Shown one piece after another: positions 8,535 to 17,322 of a stretch of 64,000 nt of DNA. A program made the position numbers and the translations under genes. The first letter of the stretch is position 1. The number at the start of each line of letters is the position of its first letter. Source of the stretch: Azorhizobium oxalatiphilum (GTDB taxonomy: Bacteria > Pseudomonadota > Alphaproteobacteria > Rhizobiales > Xanthobacteraceae); contig NZ_BMCT01000005.1 in NCBI RefSeq assembly GCF_014635325.1, positions 248,001 to 312,000 of the forward strand, given 5' to 3'. Under the pieces are notes generated by a model. That model was not told where the DNA came from and did no database searches. It saw nothing but the letters and a program-made list of their open reading frames with translations.

Positions 8535-9956
8535 TTACACCCCCACCGGCCATCCCGCATGGACGGTGGGGCGTGACAGGCCGGTTCGGCGGGCGATGGC
8601 CGACTTCGTGACAGGCTCGCCGGCTGCCTTGGCGGATACGATGGCTTCCTGGATCAGGGCTGCCGAACGCGACTTCCGTAGCGCAGCCGCATAGCGAGCG
8701 CCATGGACTTGCCGGGCTGATGTACCGGTGATGCCGTCCACCTCGTCCGCACACGCGCCGCGATCACGCGAGGCATCCCGGGAGCATCGGTTCGCATCCC
8801 AGTGATCGGCTGCATAGGTCGTGACGCGGTACAAAATCGCCTGAGCCTGTTTCGGCTTGTCTGACTCGGCACTCGCCCGTCCGACCAAGGTCCGGAATAG
8901 TATCTCAGCAATGGCATCCGAGTCCTTGCGCTCCACCGCCTGCATATAGGCTGGATCCTGCGCCTGATTGAGGTCGCGAAGGGTTTGATAGGACCACGTC
9001 TGGAAGAGTGAGAACAGTAGGTTGCTGGCGTTTCGGCTGCTACCTGCAAGGGCGGCTGCGCTTTCCCGGATCATGGTGTCTCGATTGGTTCCCGTGTCCA
9101 CCCACTCGGCCCAGGTGGAGAGGTTGGGGAACGTTGTTTCGTTCCACGTTCTGAAGCTCCAGAAGGGCGACAGGGGATTCTTGATCCTCCCCGGATTAGA
9201 CAAGGCGCCGGGGTCGGCCCCGAGAGGCAGGAGGGACTTGGTGATCCCAGCATGCACGGCACGCCACAGGGACATGATGTTTTTTCGGCAGCGTGGGTCG
9301 TCTGAGAACCACACCCCGGAGTTATACGGAAGAAGATAGATCGCGTGCGGGCGTTCCACCACACCGTTCTCATCCTCGAAGCCGACCACCACATGTGGAA
9401 GGCAAGGTAGCGGGAGCTGCTCCAGCTCGAACCGAAGAGCGTCCCACGACGGGAAGCTGTGGTCGAGGTCAAGCCTGAATGCAGAGCGGACCTCCCGGTT
9501 CAAGCCGATCCATGGCTCATCCAAGCCGAGCAGCTTCGCATCCGTCCCCGACATCAGGTCCTTGGACCGGCTGACCTGCATCTTTGACACACGGGGCGTG
9601 ATCTGGACGATGCGCCGAAGGACGTGACTGCCTTCGGACCGCAAGCCCGCTTCCCGGAATGGCGCTCGGTGGCGTCCTCCGACCTCACCGCCATGAAAGA
9701 TGAAACCCTCTGTAAGGCGTCGGCGGATCAGGTCGCGGCGGGAAAGGGCGCGTGAGATGAAGATGTCTTGGTCGGGGGAGGCAGGTGTCGTCCTTGGGTT
9801 GCACCATCCCGACATGGCCTCTCGGATCCACCGCTCCTCCGCCCATTTGGTCTCGAAGTGCCGGACAGAGGCATCTTCAGGGGGCGAAATTTGTTGACGG
9901 CTGGGAGCAAGTAAGGCCGTCGCGAGGCTGGGGGTGGGGCCCAGCCTCAGGTTCAC
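8535..9956 (-). CDS. Plasmid-type replication initiator (Replicase/ColE2 Rep-like)
   Basis: Up to 473 residues. The middle contains a primase-like segment: FRLDLDHSFPSWDAL, a Pro-containing stretch, VVVGFEDENG, PHAIYLL and LGADPGALSN...IKNPLSPFW. These match in order the landmarks of the Replicase family that includes ColE2-type Rep proteins. The C-terminus (about 430-470) has an Ala/Arg helix and a helix-turn-helix (KSAIARRTGLSRPTVHAGW), as in those proteins. A 9-bp perfect hairpin at 9924-9948 falls in the first codons. The true start may therefore be internal (Met49, near 9812), with the hairpin serving as an integrase terminator or rep control site. Inferred role: replication of the excised circle. 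Confidence 0.6.
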   Translation of the reverse strand: MNLRLGPTPSLATALLAPSRQQISPPEDASVRHFETKWAEERWIREAMSGWCNPRTTPASPDQDIFISRALSRRDLIRRRLTEGFIFHGGEVGGRHRAPFREAGLRSEGSHVLRRIVQITPRVSKMQVSRSKDLMSGTDAKLLGLDEPWIGLNREVRSAFRLDLDHSFPSWDALRFELEQLPLPCLPHVVVGFEDENGVVERPHAIYLLPYNSGVWFSDDPRCRKNIMSLWRAVHAGITKSLLPLGADPGALSNPGRIKNPLSPFWSFRTWNETTFPNLSTWAEWVDTGTNRDTMIRESAAALAGSSRNASNLLFSLFQTWSYQTLRDLNQAQDPAYMQAVERKDSDAIAEILFRTLVGRASAESDKPKQAQAILYRVTTYAADHWDANRCSRDASRDRGACADEVDGITGTSARQVHGARYAAALRKSRSAALIQEAIVSAKAAGEPVTKSAIARRTGLSRPTVHAGWPVGV

Positions 9957-10154
9957 CCTGCCGGTGTGGCAGGGAGGCTAAACTGTGCGGACCCGGTGGC
10001 GATCATCAGTCCATCCCGTGCACGGCATCAGCGGGGTCCTCCTGACCCACGAGCGATGCCGATTTTAAGGCTCCCCGCCGGCGGCGCCAGCGTCAACCCA
10101 AGCCTGGCGGTATCAGTCTGTAGTCCGGGCGCAGCTTGGCTGACGCACGGGTCT

Positions 10155-12164
10155 TTACGAACGTCGCCGGGCCGTCCTGGAGGGTCGGGCGCGACCCTCA
10201 ATAACGTCTTCGCGGAGCTGGATCGGGAAGGCCGTGAGGTCCTGCGTCAGCGCCGGAATATGCGCCATGGCGTCTTTCATCAGGTCGATGCAGGCCGAGG
10301 AGGAGTAACGCTCCTCGTTCGTATCGCCGCCTCCATGGCCCACGATGTCCCTCCGGATTTCGGGTATGACGCCATGCTGCTTCAACTCATCGACGAAGAA
10401 GTGCCGGAAAGAGTGGAATGTCTTCCTTTGAGAGGGGGCGTTCGGCACCGCCCGATTGAGGATCTTGATCCAGTCGTCCCAAAACACATCGCCCATCGGG
10501 GTCGCGGCCGACGCAGCCTTGAGTTCGGGAAAGAGGAGATGATGGCCCGCTCCGGAAACTGCCTCAATATAATCCAGGAATCCAAGGCGGATTAACTCGG
10601 GGTGCAAGGGGTTACGCCTCTTGGACTGAGGCGTCTTCAGACGGCGGATCGCGTTATTCTCTATGCGGATGCACCATTGGCCCAGTTCGTTGTCGATATC
10701 TGAGACCAGCAACCCGCACACCTCCTCCCGTCTTGCGCCGGTGAACATGGCGAGAAGAGGAACCCAGTAGGCGGAGTCGTGGATGATTGCCGCCCCCGGA
10801 GACATGCGATCGTTCTCGCTTGCTGCGCCCTGCCAGATCGGTAGAGCGAGCATGGCCGCAATATCGGAATTCGAGAAGCGGGAGCGTTGATCCCGATCTC
10901 GGTCCCGGTTCTTCGCGCGCAGGCCGCGAACGCCTTCATATCCGCGCGCCGCGGCGCCGTGCCACTTGCACTTGTCGATGATGGTGTGGAGCTGTGTGAG
11001 GTGACGATTGATGGTGGCGGGTCCCAGGCCGACCTGTGCCGGATTCAATTGCGCTGCCCGGGACAGGAGTTCATCGATCAAGCGTTCGTCGTCAGCCGGC
11101 GATTTCCCATAGTGCCTTGGCAACCTGGACAGCATCGATCGATAACCCGCGACATCCTGCTGGCGAATGCGACGTGGATCATCGTGACCGACAAACTTCG
11201 TGAACAGACGAGCCACAGACAGGTGTTGCCTGGCCGTCTTTTCCGTCCAATCGCCTTCCTTGGTCTTCGCCTCGGCCACGATCTCAATGATCTTTAGGAC
11301 AGAGGCAGGCGCTTCGTCCAATGGGGAGGCATCGTTGTCGATGTCGGCCGGCTGTTGGGCATCAGAGGCATCCTCAGGCGGAGAGGGGGAGTTCCGTGTC
11401 GGGGCGATGTCCTGCTGCCACCTGGGCTCGACAGCGCTTTCGCTTCGCTGTGGTTCGGCTTTCCGCGCGGACGCTGGACCTGACGGGACTGTTACGTCGA
11501 GCAACGCGGCTTGAAGAAGCGCATCGTCTTCCGGGCGATAGCCGTTCCATCGACGGCGCACGTCGAGAAGAGCCGCGGCCTGCCCCCTAAGATAGAGCTG
11601 CTCGGCTTGCGCGTAGTTCACGGGTGAAGGCGGTATGTCGAATTCGGCAAGGAGTGCTTCAATGCGAGGGCGATGAGGGGGGTAGACGCCGGATGTCCGG
11701 CACAAGGCCAGATGCTGGCTGACACTCTCGACGAGCATGTCGTCCAGCCCCGCTTCACGCATCGCAGTGACGTCTTCCGGGCGCACCATCGCGTCCCGGC
11801 CTTGCGCGGCGAAGAGCTTGAACGCCCATCCCATTGATAGGTCGCCTTGCCTGCCGATTTCGGCTTCCTGGGCAGACCCGAGTTCGGAGGCCGAAATCGC
11901 ATCCAGCTTGGCACTGTGCTTCTTCGCGACGTGAACGAGCAGCGCTCGCGCCTGATCAGTTGTCAGCATCCCGTTTAATACTCGGTCCCGGAGATGCTCG
12001 CTTATTACCGTAAGAGCTGCCGCAGCGCGACGGGCAGCATTCGGGCAAGCAGTTCGAAGGCTGACTTCGATCCGGGGCATTGGGTTCGGGTTGACCGCCC
12101 ACGGTGGGCGTCGCCGCCACCAGTAGATCGCGCCCCGCCGGAACACATGCTGGATATGCGTCAT
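10155..12164 (-). CDS. Tyrosine recombinase/integrase of the element
   Basis: 669 residues. It catalyses site-specific integration and excision. The N-terminus (FRRGAIYWWRRRPP) resembles the arm-binding start seen in large proteobacterial integrases. A long variable region (60-290) precedes the SAM-like core-binding domain at about 295-410. The catalytic domain has Arg478 in TGARREEV, HSFRH with His584 and Arg587, GH at 609-610 and Tyr620. Thus the full catalytic set is present. The gene starts 153 bp from the tRNA-Gln 3' end and reads away from it, the standard layout for tRNA-integrated elements. No excisionase gene is visible beside it. Confidence 0.9.
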   Translation of the reverse strand: MTHIQHVFRRGAIYWWRRRPPWAVNPNPMPRIEVSLRTACPNAARRAAAALTVISEHLRDRVLNGMLTTDQARALLVHVAKKHSAKLDAISASELGSAQEAEIGRQGDLSMGWAFKLFAAQGRDAMVRPEDVTAMREAGLDDMLVESVSQHLALCRTSGVYPPHRPRIEALLAEFDIPPSPVNYAQAEQLYLRGQAAALLDVRRRWNGYRPEDDALLQAALLDVTVPSGPASARKAEPQRSESAVEPRWQQDIAPTRNSPSPPEDASDAQQPADIDNDASPLDEAPASVLKIIEIVAEAKTKEGDWTEKTARQHLSVARLFTKFVGHDDPRRIRQQDVAGYRSMLSRLPRHYGKSPADDERLIDELLSRAAQLNPAQVGLGPATINRHLTQLHTIIDKCKWHGAAARGYEGVRGLRAKNRDRDRDQRSRFSNSDIAAMLALPIWQGAASENDRMSPGAAIIHDSAYWVPLLAMFTGARREEVCGLLVSDIDNELGQWCIRIENNAIRRLKTPQSKRRNPLHPELIRLGFLDYIEAVSGAGHHLLFPELKAASAATPMGDVFWDDWIKILNRAVPNAPSQRKTFHSFRHFFVDELKQHGVIPEIRRDIVGHGGGDTNEERYSSSACIDLMKDAMAHIPALTQDLTAFPIQLREDVIEGRARPSRTARRRS

Positions 12165-12222
12165 GTCTCACCCCGTAAAGGGTGAGCGGGTCGAACCGCA
12201 CCGGCTGCCAAGCGCCGATTCT

Positions 12223-12256
12223 GTACGACAGTGCTGTACGACAATCGCGTACGACA
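12223..12256. repeat. Three direct repeats of GTACGACA with 13-bp period
   Basis: The word GTACGACA occurs at 12223-12230, 12236-12243 and 12249-12256, exactly 13 bp apart. The first two copies extend to CTGTACGACA. They lie between the integrase start and the tRNA 3' end. Regular helical-phase repeats in this place are typical of integrase arm-type or excisionase binding sites, or an operator for the integrase promoter. Confidence 0.6.
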
Positions 12257-12317
12257 GCGTCCCCAGAAGCGCCCCAGCCAAGCTGGAGCCCAGCAAAATC
12301 AACGAGAATCAAGATTT

Positions 12318-12392
12318 TGGCTGGGGCGCCAGGATTCGAACCTGGGAATGGGGGAATCAAAATCCCCTGCCTTACCACTTGGCTACGCCCCA
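12318..12392 (-). tRNA. tRNA-Gln (UUG anticodon), attachment site of the element
   Basis: 75 bases on the minus strand, with encoded CCA end at 12320-12318. The acceptor stem TGGGGCG pairs with CGCCCCA. The anticodon loop reads TTTTGAT, giving anticodon TTG. The T arm contains GGTTCGAATCC. The 3' end points toward the integrase, so recombination most likely used the T arm/acceptor portion and regenerated an intact tRNA. Confidence 0.95.
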
Positions 12393-12497
12393 ATGCGTCG
12401 GCGCGGGACCATATCCGCACCCCACGGTGGCACGCAACCGTCATGGCCAGTGGCCCACAGGCGAAACGGTAACGCTTCTTCCCCGGCTAAATCCCTC

Positions 12498-13283
12498 TCA
12501 ATCGCCCTTGAAGCGCGGCGCACGCTTCTCGGCGAAGGCGAGTCGGCCCTCGCGATAATCCGCGCTGGCGTTGGCCGCAGCCGCCTGGCGTTTGGCCTCG
12601 GCGAAGATGCCGCCGCCGGTACCTTCGGCGGCGCGGATGGCGAGCTTGGCGGCCCGCAGCGTGAGGGGGGCGTTCTCCGCGATCCGCGCCAGCAGGCGCT
12701 CCGCGTCCGCATCGGCCTCCTCTGCCGGTGCGATGTGATCCAGGGCGCCAAGGGCGAAGGCCCGTTCCGCGGTCATGCGCTCGGCGGTGAAGAACAGGGT
12801 CCGCGTCGCCTGGGGGCCGAATGCACGCACGAGCCGCGTGATGCCGCGCGGATCATAGCCGAGGCCCAGACGGGCGGCCGGAATGGCGAAGAAGGCATTG
12901 TCGGCGGCAAGGCGCAGGTCGCAATTGGCCGCGAGCGCCGCGCCGGCACCCACGCAGGCGCCGTGGATCAGCGCCAGGGAGGGGCAGGGCAAAGCCTGAA
13001 CGGCAGCGCAGGCGCGTTCCACCAGTTCGTCATAGGTCTGCGCGCCGGAGGCGTCCGCCCGCGCGGCGTCGAAATCGGAAATGTCCGCGCCGCCCGAGAA
13101 GGCCAGCGTTCCTTCGCCCCGAATGAGGACCGCGCGGATATCGCTGCGGCCTGCCGCTTCGGTGGCGAAATCGGTCAGGCTGCGCCACATGGCGCTGGAG
13201 ATGGCGTTGCGGCGCTCCGGATTGGACAGGACGAGGCGGGCGATGCCCTTGTCCACGGAGATGAAGACGGTGCTCGACGTCAT
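12498..13283 (-). CDS. Enoyl-CoA hydratase/isomerase (crotonase) family protein
   Basis: 261 residues, started at the ATG at 13283; an upstream ATG at 13385 adds an Arg/Pro-rich stretch that does not look native. Crotonase fold landmarks are present: LSNPERRNAIS, FSGGADISDF (oxyanion hole) and LIHGACVGAGAALA. In canonical hydratases this last segment reads GGGxE and the next helix carries PExGLG. Here the two catalytic glutamates are replaced (GAGAAL and PAARLGLGYD). The protein is therefore probably not a simple hydratase; isomerase, lyase or hydrolase chemistry is possible. First chromosomal gene beyond the tRNA. Confidence 0.82.
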   Translation of the reverse strand: MTSSTVFISVDKGIARLVLSNPERRNAISSAMWRSLTDFATEAAGRSDIRAVLIRGEGTLAFSGGADISDFDAARADASGAQTYDELVERACAAVQALPCPSLALIHGACVGAGAALAANCDLRLAADNAFFAIPAARLGLGYDPRGITRLVRAFGPQATRTLFFTAERMTAERAFALGALDHIAPAEEADADAERLLARIAENAPLTLRAAKLAIRAAEGTGGGIFAEAKRQAAAANASADYREGRLAFAEKRAPRFKGD

Positions 13284-13758
13284 GGGGATCCCTGCATGGC
13301 GAGGCCGTGGGCAATCACTGACGCGTGCCTCATGGGAGGCATGGCGGGCAGCGTTCCGGACCGGCATCGGGCGCGTTCGCCTCAAGCCGCCTGTCTCTAT
13401 GCCCCGAATGGACGGCCATGCCTACCCCGCACCATGCCGTAGGGGAGGGGCGGAAGCGGCAGTACGTGCAGGAATATGAGAGGGGCACAGCTGAAAGATG
13501 TAGGGTGGGGCAACGTCCGCGCGAACGTCACCCCACCCCTCAACGGGCACCGGTCAGGGCTTGGTACCCGAAGCTGAAGAGAGACCGGAACGCATCCGAG
13601 CTCTGGCATATCATGCTATACAACCTGTGCGGCTCGTTCCTGCAAGCAAAATCTTAGCAGTTCAGGTGTTTTCAGCCGACAAAACGTCTGCTGGGGAGAC
13701 GGGGCAAGGGGTCGCAGGCCGATTGTCGGTTGTGGCGTCCAAAGGGCTGCGCCTCGGG
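13284..13758. other. Intergenic region, no gene seen
   Basis: About 475 bp between two minus-strand genes. No convincing coding frame, RNA gene or terminator is visible. The stretch near 13600-13690 is less GC-rich than its surroundings and may hold the promoter of the gene at 12498-13283 or only spacer. Confidence 0.4.
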
Positions 13759-14535
13759 TCAGTCCCGGCGAAAAAGCAGATTGGCAATGAAGCCGACAGC
13801 CAGTGCGCCGAGGGCGACCGCAAGGCCGTAGAGCAGGCCGTGATGCTCGGCGAACCCTGCCGTTTGTGCTTCGAAACCGGCCTTCTGAATCAGGAAACGG
13901 GTGCTGGCTCGTCCCACCACCTGTCCGTCGCGAAACAGCTGCGCGGAGACTTCGTAAGTGCCCGTCCGGGCCCGTCCCGGCACCTGAAACGTGGCCCGGA
14001 ATGCCGTGGCAGAGAGGAAACGCACGCCGTCCGGCTGCTCGTCATAGAGGCCCTCTGCGCCCTTGAGCCGCAGGAAGGCGGCGCGATAGGGATCATCGGC
14101 CACCACGTCTGCGAAGTCCGGTCCGACCCTCTGCACGAACATGTTGCGCTCAAGGCCGATCTGCTCGCGCCGGAGCACGTCCGGCGCGGCGATGGCGGTC
14201 GCCGGCCGGCTGGTCGCGATGGCCAGATATGAGGGGACATCGAGGAAGGTCCGGCTCTGGGTATTGATCCAGAGCCCAAGCACCCGGCTCTTGCGCCACG
14301 TCACGGCCGTTTCGCCGGGGCCGCGCACGGTGAGCGCCACGTCATAGGGGCCGGTCACAGCATCCTCCACGACGCCGAACAGCACCAGCTCCGCTCCGGT
14401 GAAGTTGGAGGTGATGCGCACATGGTCCTGCGAGACCGACAGGACCAGACGCTCGGCTGCGGCGGGGGCGGAGAGGCCGGCCAGCATCAGCAAAACGGCG
14501 AGCGCGCCCATATGCCGCCGCAGGAGGGCGCTCAT
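13759..14535 (-). CDS. TIGR02186 family membrane-anchored periplasmic protein
   Basis: 258 residues. N-terminal signal peptide (MGALAVLLMLAGLSAPAAA), a beta-rich extracytoplasmic region (VSQDHVRITSNFTGAELVLFG and following) and a single C-terminal membrane helix (LLYGLAVALGALAVGFIANLLF) ending in Arg-Arg-Asp. This layout matches the alphaproteobacterial TIGR02186 family, regularly found next to TauE-type exporters. Its ATG overlaps the tauE-like stop by four bases, so the two are translationally coupled. A periplasmic accessory role for the exporter is inferred; biochemical function is not established. Confidence 0.75.
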   Translation of the reverse strand: MSALLRRHMGALAVLLMLAGLSAPAAAERLVLSVSQDHVRITSNFTGAELVLFGVVEDAVTGPYDVALTVRGPGETAVTWRKSRVLGLWINTQSRTFLDVPSYLAIATSRPATAIAAPDVLRREQIGLERNMFVQRVGPDFADVVADDPYRAAFLRLKGAEGLYDEQPDGVRFLSATAFRATFQVPGRARTGTYEVSAQLFRDGQVVGRASTRFLIQKAGFEAQTAGFAEHHGLLYGLAVALGALAVGFIANLLFRRD

Positions 14536-15488
14536 GACTTCGGCTCCGCCTTCGGCGGCGGGCTTCCGCGCTGCTCCTGCACGGTCACGTCGAACAGGTC
14601 CGGCGGCGTGCGCACCATGTCGTAGCCCACGCGCAGCCCGACGCCGAGCACCAGCAGGCCCAGCAGCAGGCGCAGATGCTCGGCCCGCATGCCTTGTCCC
14701 GCGCGGGCGCCGAACTGCGCGCCCATGGTACCGCCGATCATCAGGATCAGGGCCAGCACGGCATCCACCGTGCCGTTGACGGTGGCCTGCAGGATGGTGG
14801 CCACGCACATGGTGACGAGGGTCAGGACCAGCGAGGTGCCGATGGCGGTCTGGGTGGGTACGCGCAACATGTAGATCAGCGCCGGCACCAGCATGAAGCC
14901 ACCGCCGATGCCCAGCAGTGCCCCGAGAAAGCCGATGATGAAGCCGAGCCCCACCACCGGGATCAGCGACACATAGATGCGCGAGCGGCGGAAGCGCATC
15001 TTCAGCGGCATGCGCAGGAACCACGCACGCGTGCCCGGTCGCCGCACCATGGCCGGCCGGCCGGAACGGGCGCGGGCCATGGCGCGCAGGCTCTCGCTCA
15101 GCATCAGCAGGCCGAGCGTGCTCAGGAGCGTCACGTAGGATAGGCCGATCACGAGATCCACCTGCCCCAGCGCCCGCAGCAGCGTGAATACCGCGACCCC
15201 GGCCACCGTGCCGGTGAGCCCCCCGGCCAGCATCACGCCGGACAAAGGCAGGTCCACCATGCCTTTGCGAAAATAGGACAGGGCGCCGGAAAAGGAGGAG
15301 GCCGCCATATGGGTGGACACGCTGGCCACGGCTACCGCCGGAGGTACGCCGATGAACAGCAGCAGCGGCGTCATCAGGAAGCCGCCGCCCACGCCGAACA
15401 TGCCCGAGACGAAGCCCACCGCCGCGCCGAGCGCGAACAGGGTGAACATGGCCACGGGAAGTTCGGCGATGGGCAGGTAAATGGTCAC
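14532..15488 (-). CDS. TauE/SafE family sulfite/anion exporter
   Basis: 318 residues with repeated hydrophobic segments and the family's glycine motifs GFVSGMFGVGGGFLMTPLLL near the N-terminus and GFLGALLGIGGGFMLVPALI in the second half. These two related halves are typical of TauE/SafE permeases that export sulfite, sulfoacetate or other sulfur anions. It overlaps pcp upstream and the TIGR02186 gene downstream by four bases each. The substrate cannot be read from sequence. Confidence 0.85.
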   Translation of the reverse strand: MTIYLPIAELPVAMFTLFALGAAVGFVSGMFGVGGGFLMTPLLLFIGVPPAVAVASVSTHMAASSFSGALSYFRKGMVDLPLSGVMLAGGLTGTVAGVAVFTLLRALGQVDLVIGLSYVTLLSTLGLLMLSESLRAMARARSGRPAMVRRPGTRAWFLRMPLKMRFRRSRIYVSLIPVVGLGFIIGFLGALLGIGGGFMLVPALIYMLRVPTQTAIGTSLVLTLVTMCVATILQATVNGTVDAVLALILMIGGTMGAQFGARAGQGMRAEHLRLLLGLLVLGVGLRVGYDMVRTPPDLFDVTVQEQRGSPPPKAEPKS

Positions 15489-16144
15489 GGACGCGCACCT
15501 CGCGTCGCGCCCCAGGGCATCTGCGCCGCCAGCGCGACCATGAGGTTCCCCACGGCTGAGGCCAACGCGGCGTCATAGGCCGCGACCCCGAGCCGGGGCG
15601 CGCCGGGAATATGGACGAAGACCAACGGCACCGATTTGTCCCGCAGTGCCAGCAGCATACGGAAATAGACGGCATTGCAGAGATAGCGGCCGGCATCGCG
15701 TGACAGGCGGGCGGGCACCTTGCGCAAGGCGTGAAGCAGGCGGCCGGGATGGGCGGTGGTGGTCAGCCGCGCCGGTGCGCCGGCTGCGAGCGCCCGCGCA
15801 GGGGGATGGCGGCGCAAGGCGTCGGGAGCGTCAGCGGCGCGGTTGAAGGCGAGCGTTTCGACACAGACCTGCCGGCGGCGGCCGGCCACGCCCAGAAGGA
15901 GTATGGCGTCGGGCTGAACCTCGTCCAGCAAGGCGGGAGCCTCCGCGACCGCCTCCCATGTGGTGGGCAAGAGGCGGACCACCACCTCCACATCCCCGAG
16001 AGCCGGGCGGGCCAGCCGGCCGAGCGCCGTCGCGAGGCGGGAGGATGGGTTGGAGGGCATGCCGGGAAACGGCCCGAAGCCGCACACCAGAACCCGCCGC
16101 CGGCGGGGGATCGCGGGGGAGGCGGGGGGCGGGGTGGGCGTCAT
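15485..16144 (-). CDS. pcp: Pyroglutamyl-peptidase I-like (peptidase C15)
   Basis: 219 residues, started at ATG 16144 because it overlaps the meaB stop as TAATG. FGPFPGMPSNPS near the start matches the FGPF...NPS substrate-loop of C15 peptidases. AGRYLCNAVYFRML contains the catalytic Cys region, and VFVHIPGAP contains the catalytic His. The usual Glu in the E(T/R)xAxN region appears as VETLAFNRA. It would remove N-terminal pyroglutamate. Its position inside a meaB-tauE operon is unexpected. Confidence 0.75.
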   Translation of the reverse strand: MTPTPPPASPAIPRRRRVLVCGFGPFPGMPSNPSSRLATALGRLARPALGDVEVVVRLLPTTWEAVAEAPALLDEVQPDAILLLGVAGRRRQVCVETLAFNRAADAPDALRRHPPARALAAGAPARLTTTAHPGRLLHALRKVPARLSRDAGRYLCNAVYFRMLLALRDKSVPLVFVHIPGAPRLGVAAYDAALASAVGNLMVALAAQMPWGATRGARP

Positions 16145-17175
16145 TACAGGCCGAGCAGGCTGGCGATCTCGCCCGCCGCGAGGGTGGGCGCCAGCACTCC
16201 GTCCGCCACCTGCTGTTCGAGGGCGGGCAGGCGGGCCTTGATGGAGGGATCGGTCTTCACCTTCTCCGTCACCCGTTCCTGCAGCAGGGTCCACATCCAG
16301 CGCACCTGCTGGGTGCGGCGGGTGTCCGTGAAGGCACCGGCCTTTTCGGCGGCGGCCCGGTGCGCCACCACCTGTTCCCACAGCCCGGCAACGCCCTCTT
16401 CCGTCAGGGCCGAATAGGTGAGCACCGGCGGCGACCAGAAGGGCTCGCGGGCGCCGAGAAGATGGAGCGCGGCCTTGTATTCGCCGGCGGCGGCACGGGC
16501 GCGGGGGAGGTTGTCGCCATCGGCCTTGTTCACGGCGACGATGTCGGCCAGTTCCAGCACGCCCTTCTTGATGCCCTGCAATTCATCGCCCGCGCCGGGC
16601 AGCATGAGCACAAGGAAGGTGTCGGTGAGATCGGCCACCGCCGTCTCCGACTGGCCCACGCCCACGGTTTCCACCAGCACCACATCGAAGCCCGCTGCCT
16701 CGCACAGCAGCATGGTCTCCCGTGTCTTGGCGGCGGTGCCGCCCAGCGTGCCGCCGGAGGGCGAGGGGCGCACGAAGGCGTTGGGATCCATGGCGAGGCG
16801 CGCCATGCGGGTCTTGTCGCCCAGAATGGAACCGCCGGTGCGGGTGGAGGAGGGGTCCACCGCCAGCACCGCCACCTTGTGCCCGGCGGCGGTGAGATGG
16901 CTGCCCAAAGCATCGATGGTGGTTGATTTGCCGACCCCCGGCACGCCGGTGATGCCGACACGGAAGGCCGTGCCGGTGCGCGGCAGCAGTTGCTGGAGCA
17001 TGGCCTGCGCGCGCCGACGATGATCGGGACGGCGGGATTCGATCAGCGTGATGGCCCGCGCCAGCGCTGCCCGCTCGCCGTGCGCCACCCGTTCCGCGAG
17101 TGCGGCATCGGCGGCGTCCAGTTCGGTGGGGTGCGGTGTCGTCACTGGCGGGGATGCCATGGGCTGGGGGTCCAT
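16144..17175 (-). CDS. meaB: Methylmalonyl-CoA mutase-associated GTPase MeaB
   Basis: About 343 residues from the ATG at 17175 (ATG at 17160 is an alternative; neither has a clear ribosome site). Walker A GVPGVGKST, the switch region DPSSTRTGGSILGDKTRM and VETVGVGQSE are the diagnostic MeaB/ArgK landmarks, with NKAD for guanine recognition. It protects and reloads adenosylcobalamin in methylmalonyl-CoA or ethylmalonyl-CoA mutase. No mutase subunit lies in the window. It is the first gene of a four-gene overlapping operon. It fits a bacterium using the ethylmalonyl-CoA or propionyl-CoA pathway. Confidence 0.92.
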   Translation of the reverse strand: MDPQPMASPPVTTPHPTELDAADAALAERVAHGERAALARAITLIESRRPDHRRRAQAMLQQLLPRTGTAFRVGITGVPGVGKSTTIDALGSHLTAAGHKVAVLAVDPSSTRTGGSILGDKTRMARLAMDPNAFVRPSPSGGTLGGTAAKTRETMLLCEAAGFDVVLVETVGVGQSETAVADLTDTFLVLMLPGAGDELQGIKKGVLELADIVAVNKADGDNLPRARAAAGEYKAALHLLGAREPFWSPPVLTYSALTEEGVAGLWEQVVAHRAAAEKAGAFTDTRRTQQVRWMWTLLQERVTEKVKTDPSIKARLPALEQQVADGVLAPTLAAGEIASLLGL

Positions 17176-17322
17176 CGCGGGAATCGTCGCTTGAGCTTCC
17201 GGCAGGGTGCCTGTGCCGGTCGGCAATGGAAACCCCGTTTCGCGATGCAATGCCGCCCCCGTGGGAACCCACATGGCGGCCCATCGTTGTTCGGACAAAC
17301 CACCGAAAATGGAGGATGGAGC

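Larger units (their letters stand above)
1..12340. mobile_element. Integrative mobilizable/conjugative element, right-hand part (continues past left edge)
   Basis: This stretch carries the hallmarks of an integrated mobile element: a relaxase start and MobC-like gene at the far left, a plasmid-type Rep gene, restriction-modification genes and a large tyrosine recombinase. The recombinase lies directly inside the 3' end of a tRNA-Gln gene, the usual attachment site for such elements. The right boundary should fall in the 3' half of the tRNA (about 12318-12345). The left boundary is outside the window, so size and class (IME or ICE) cannot be decided. Gene content directly supports mobility; the exact ends are inferred. 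Confidence 0.8.

Noticed and set aside
12421-12497. Possible second attachment copy on the chromosomal side of tRNA-Gln
   Set aside because: No repeat of the tRNA 3' end is visible within the window, and the element lies on the other side.
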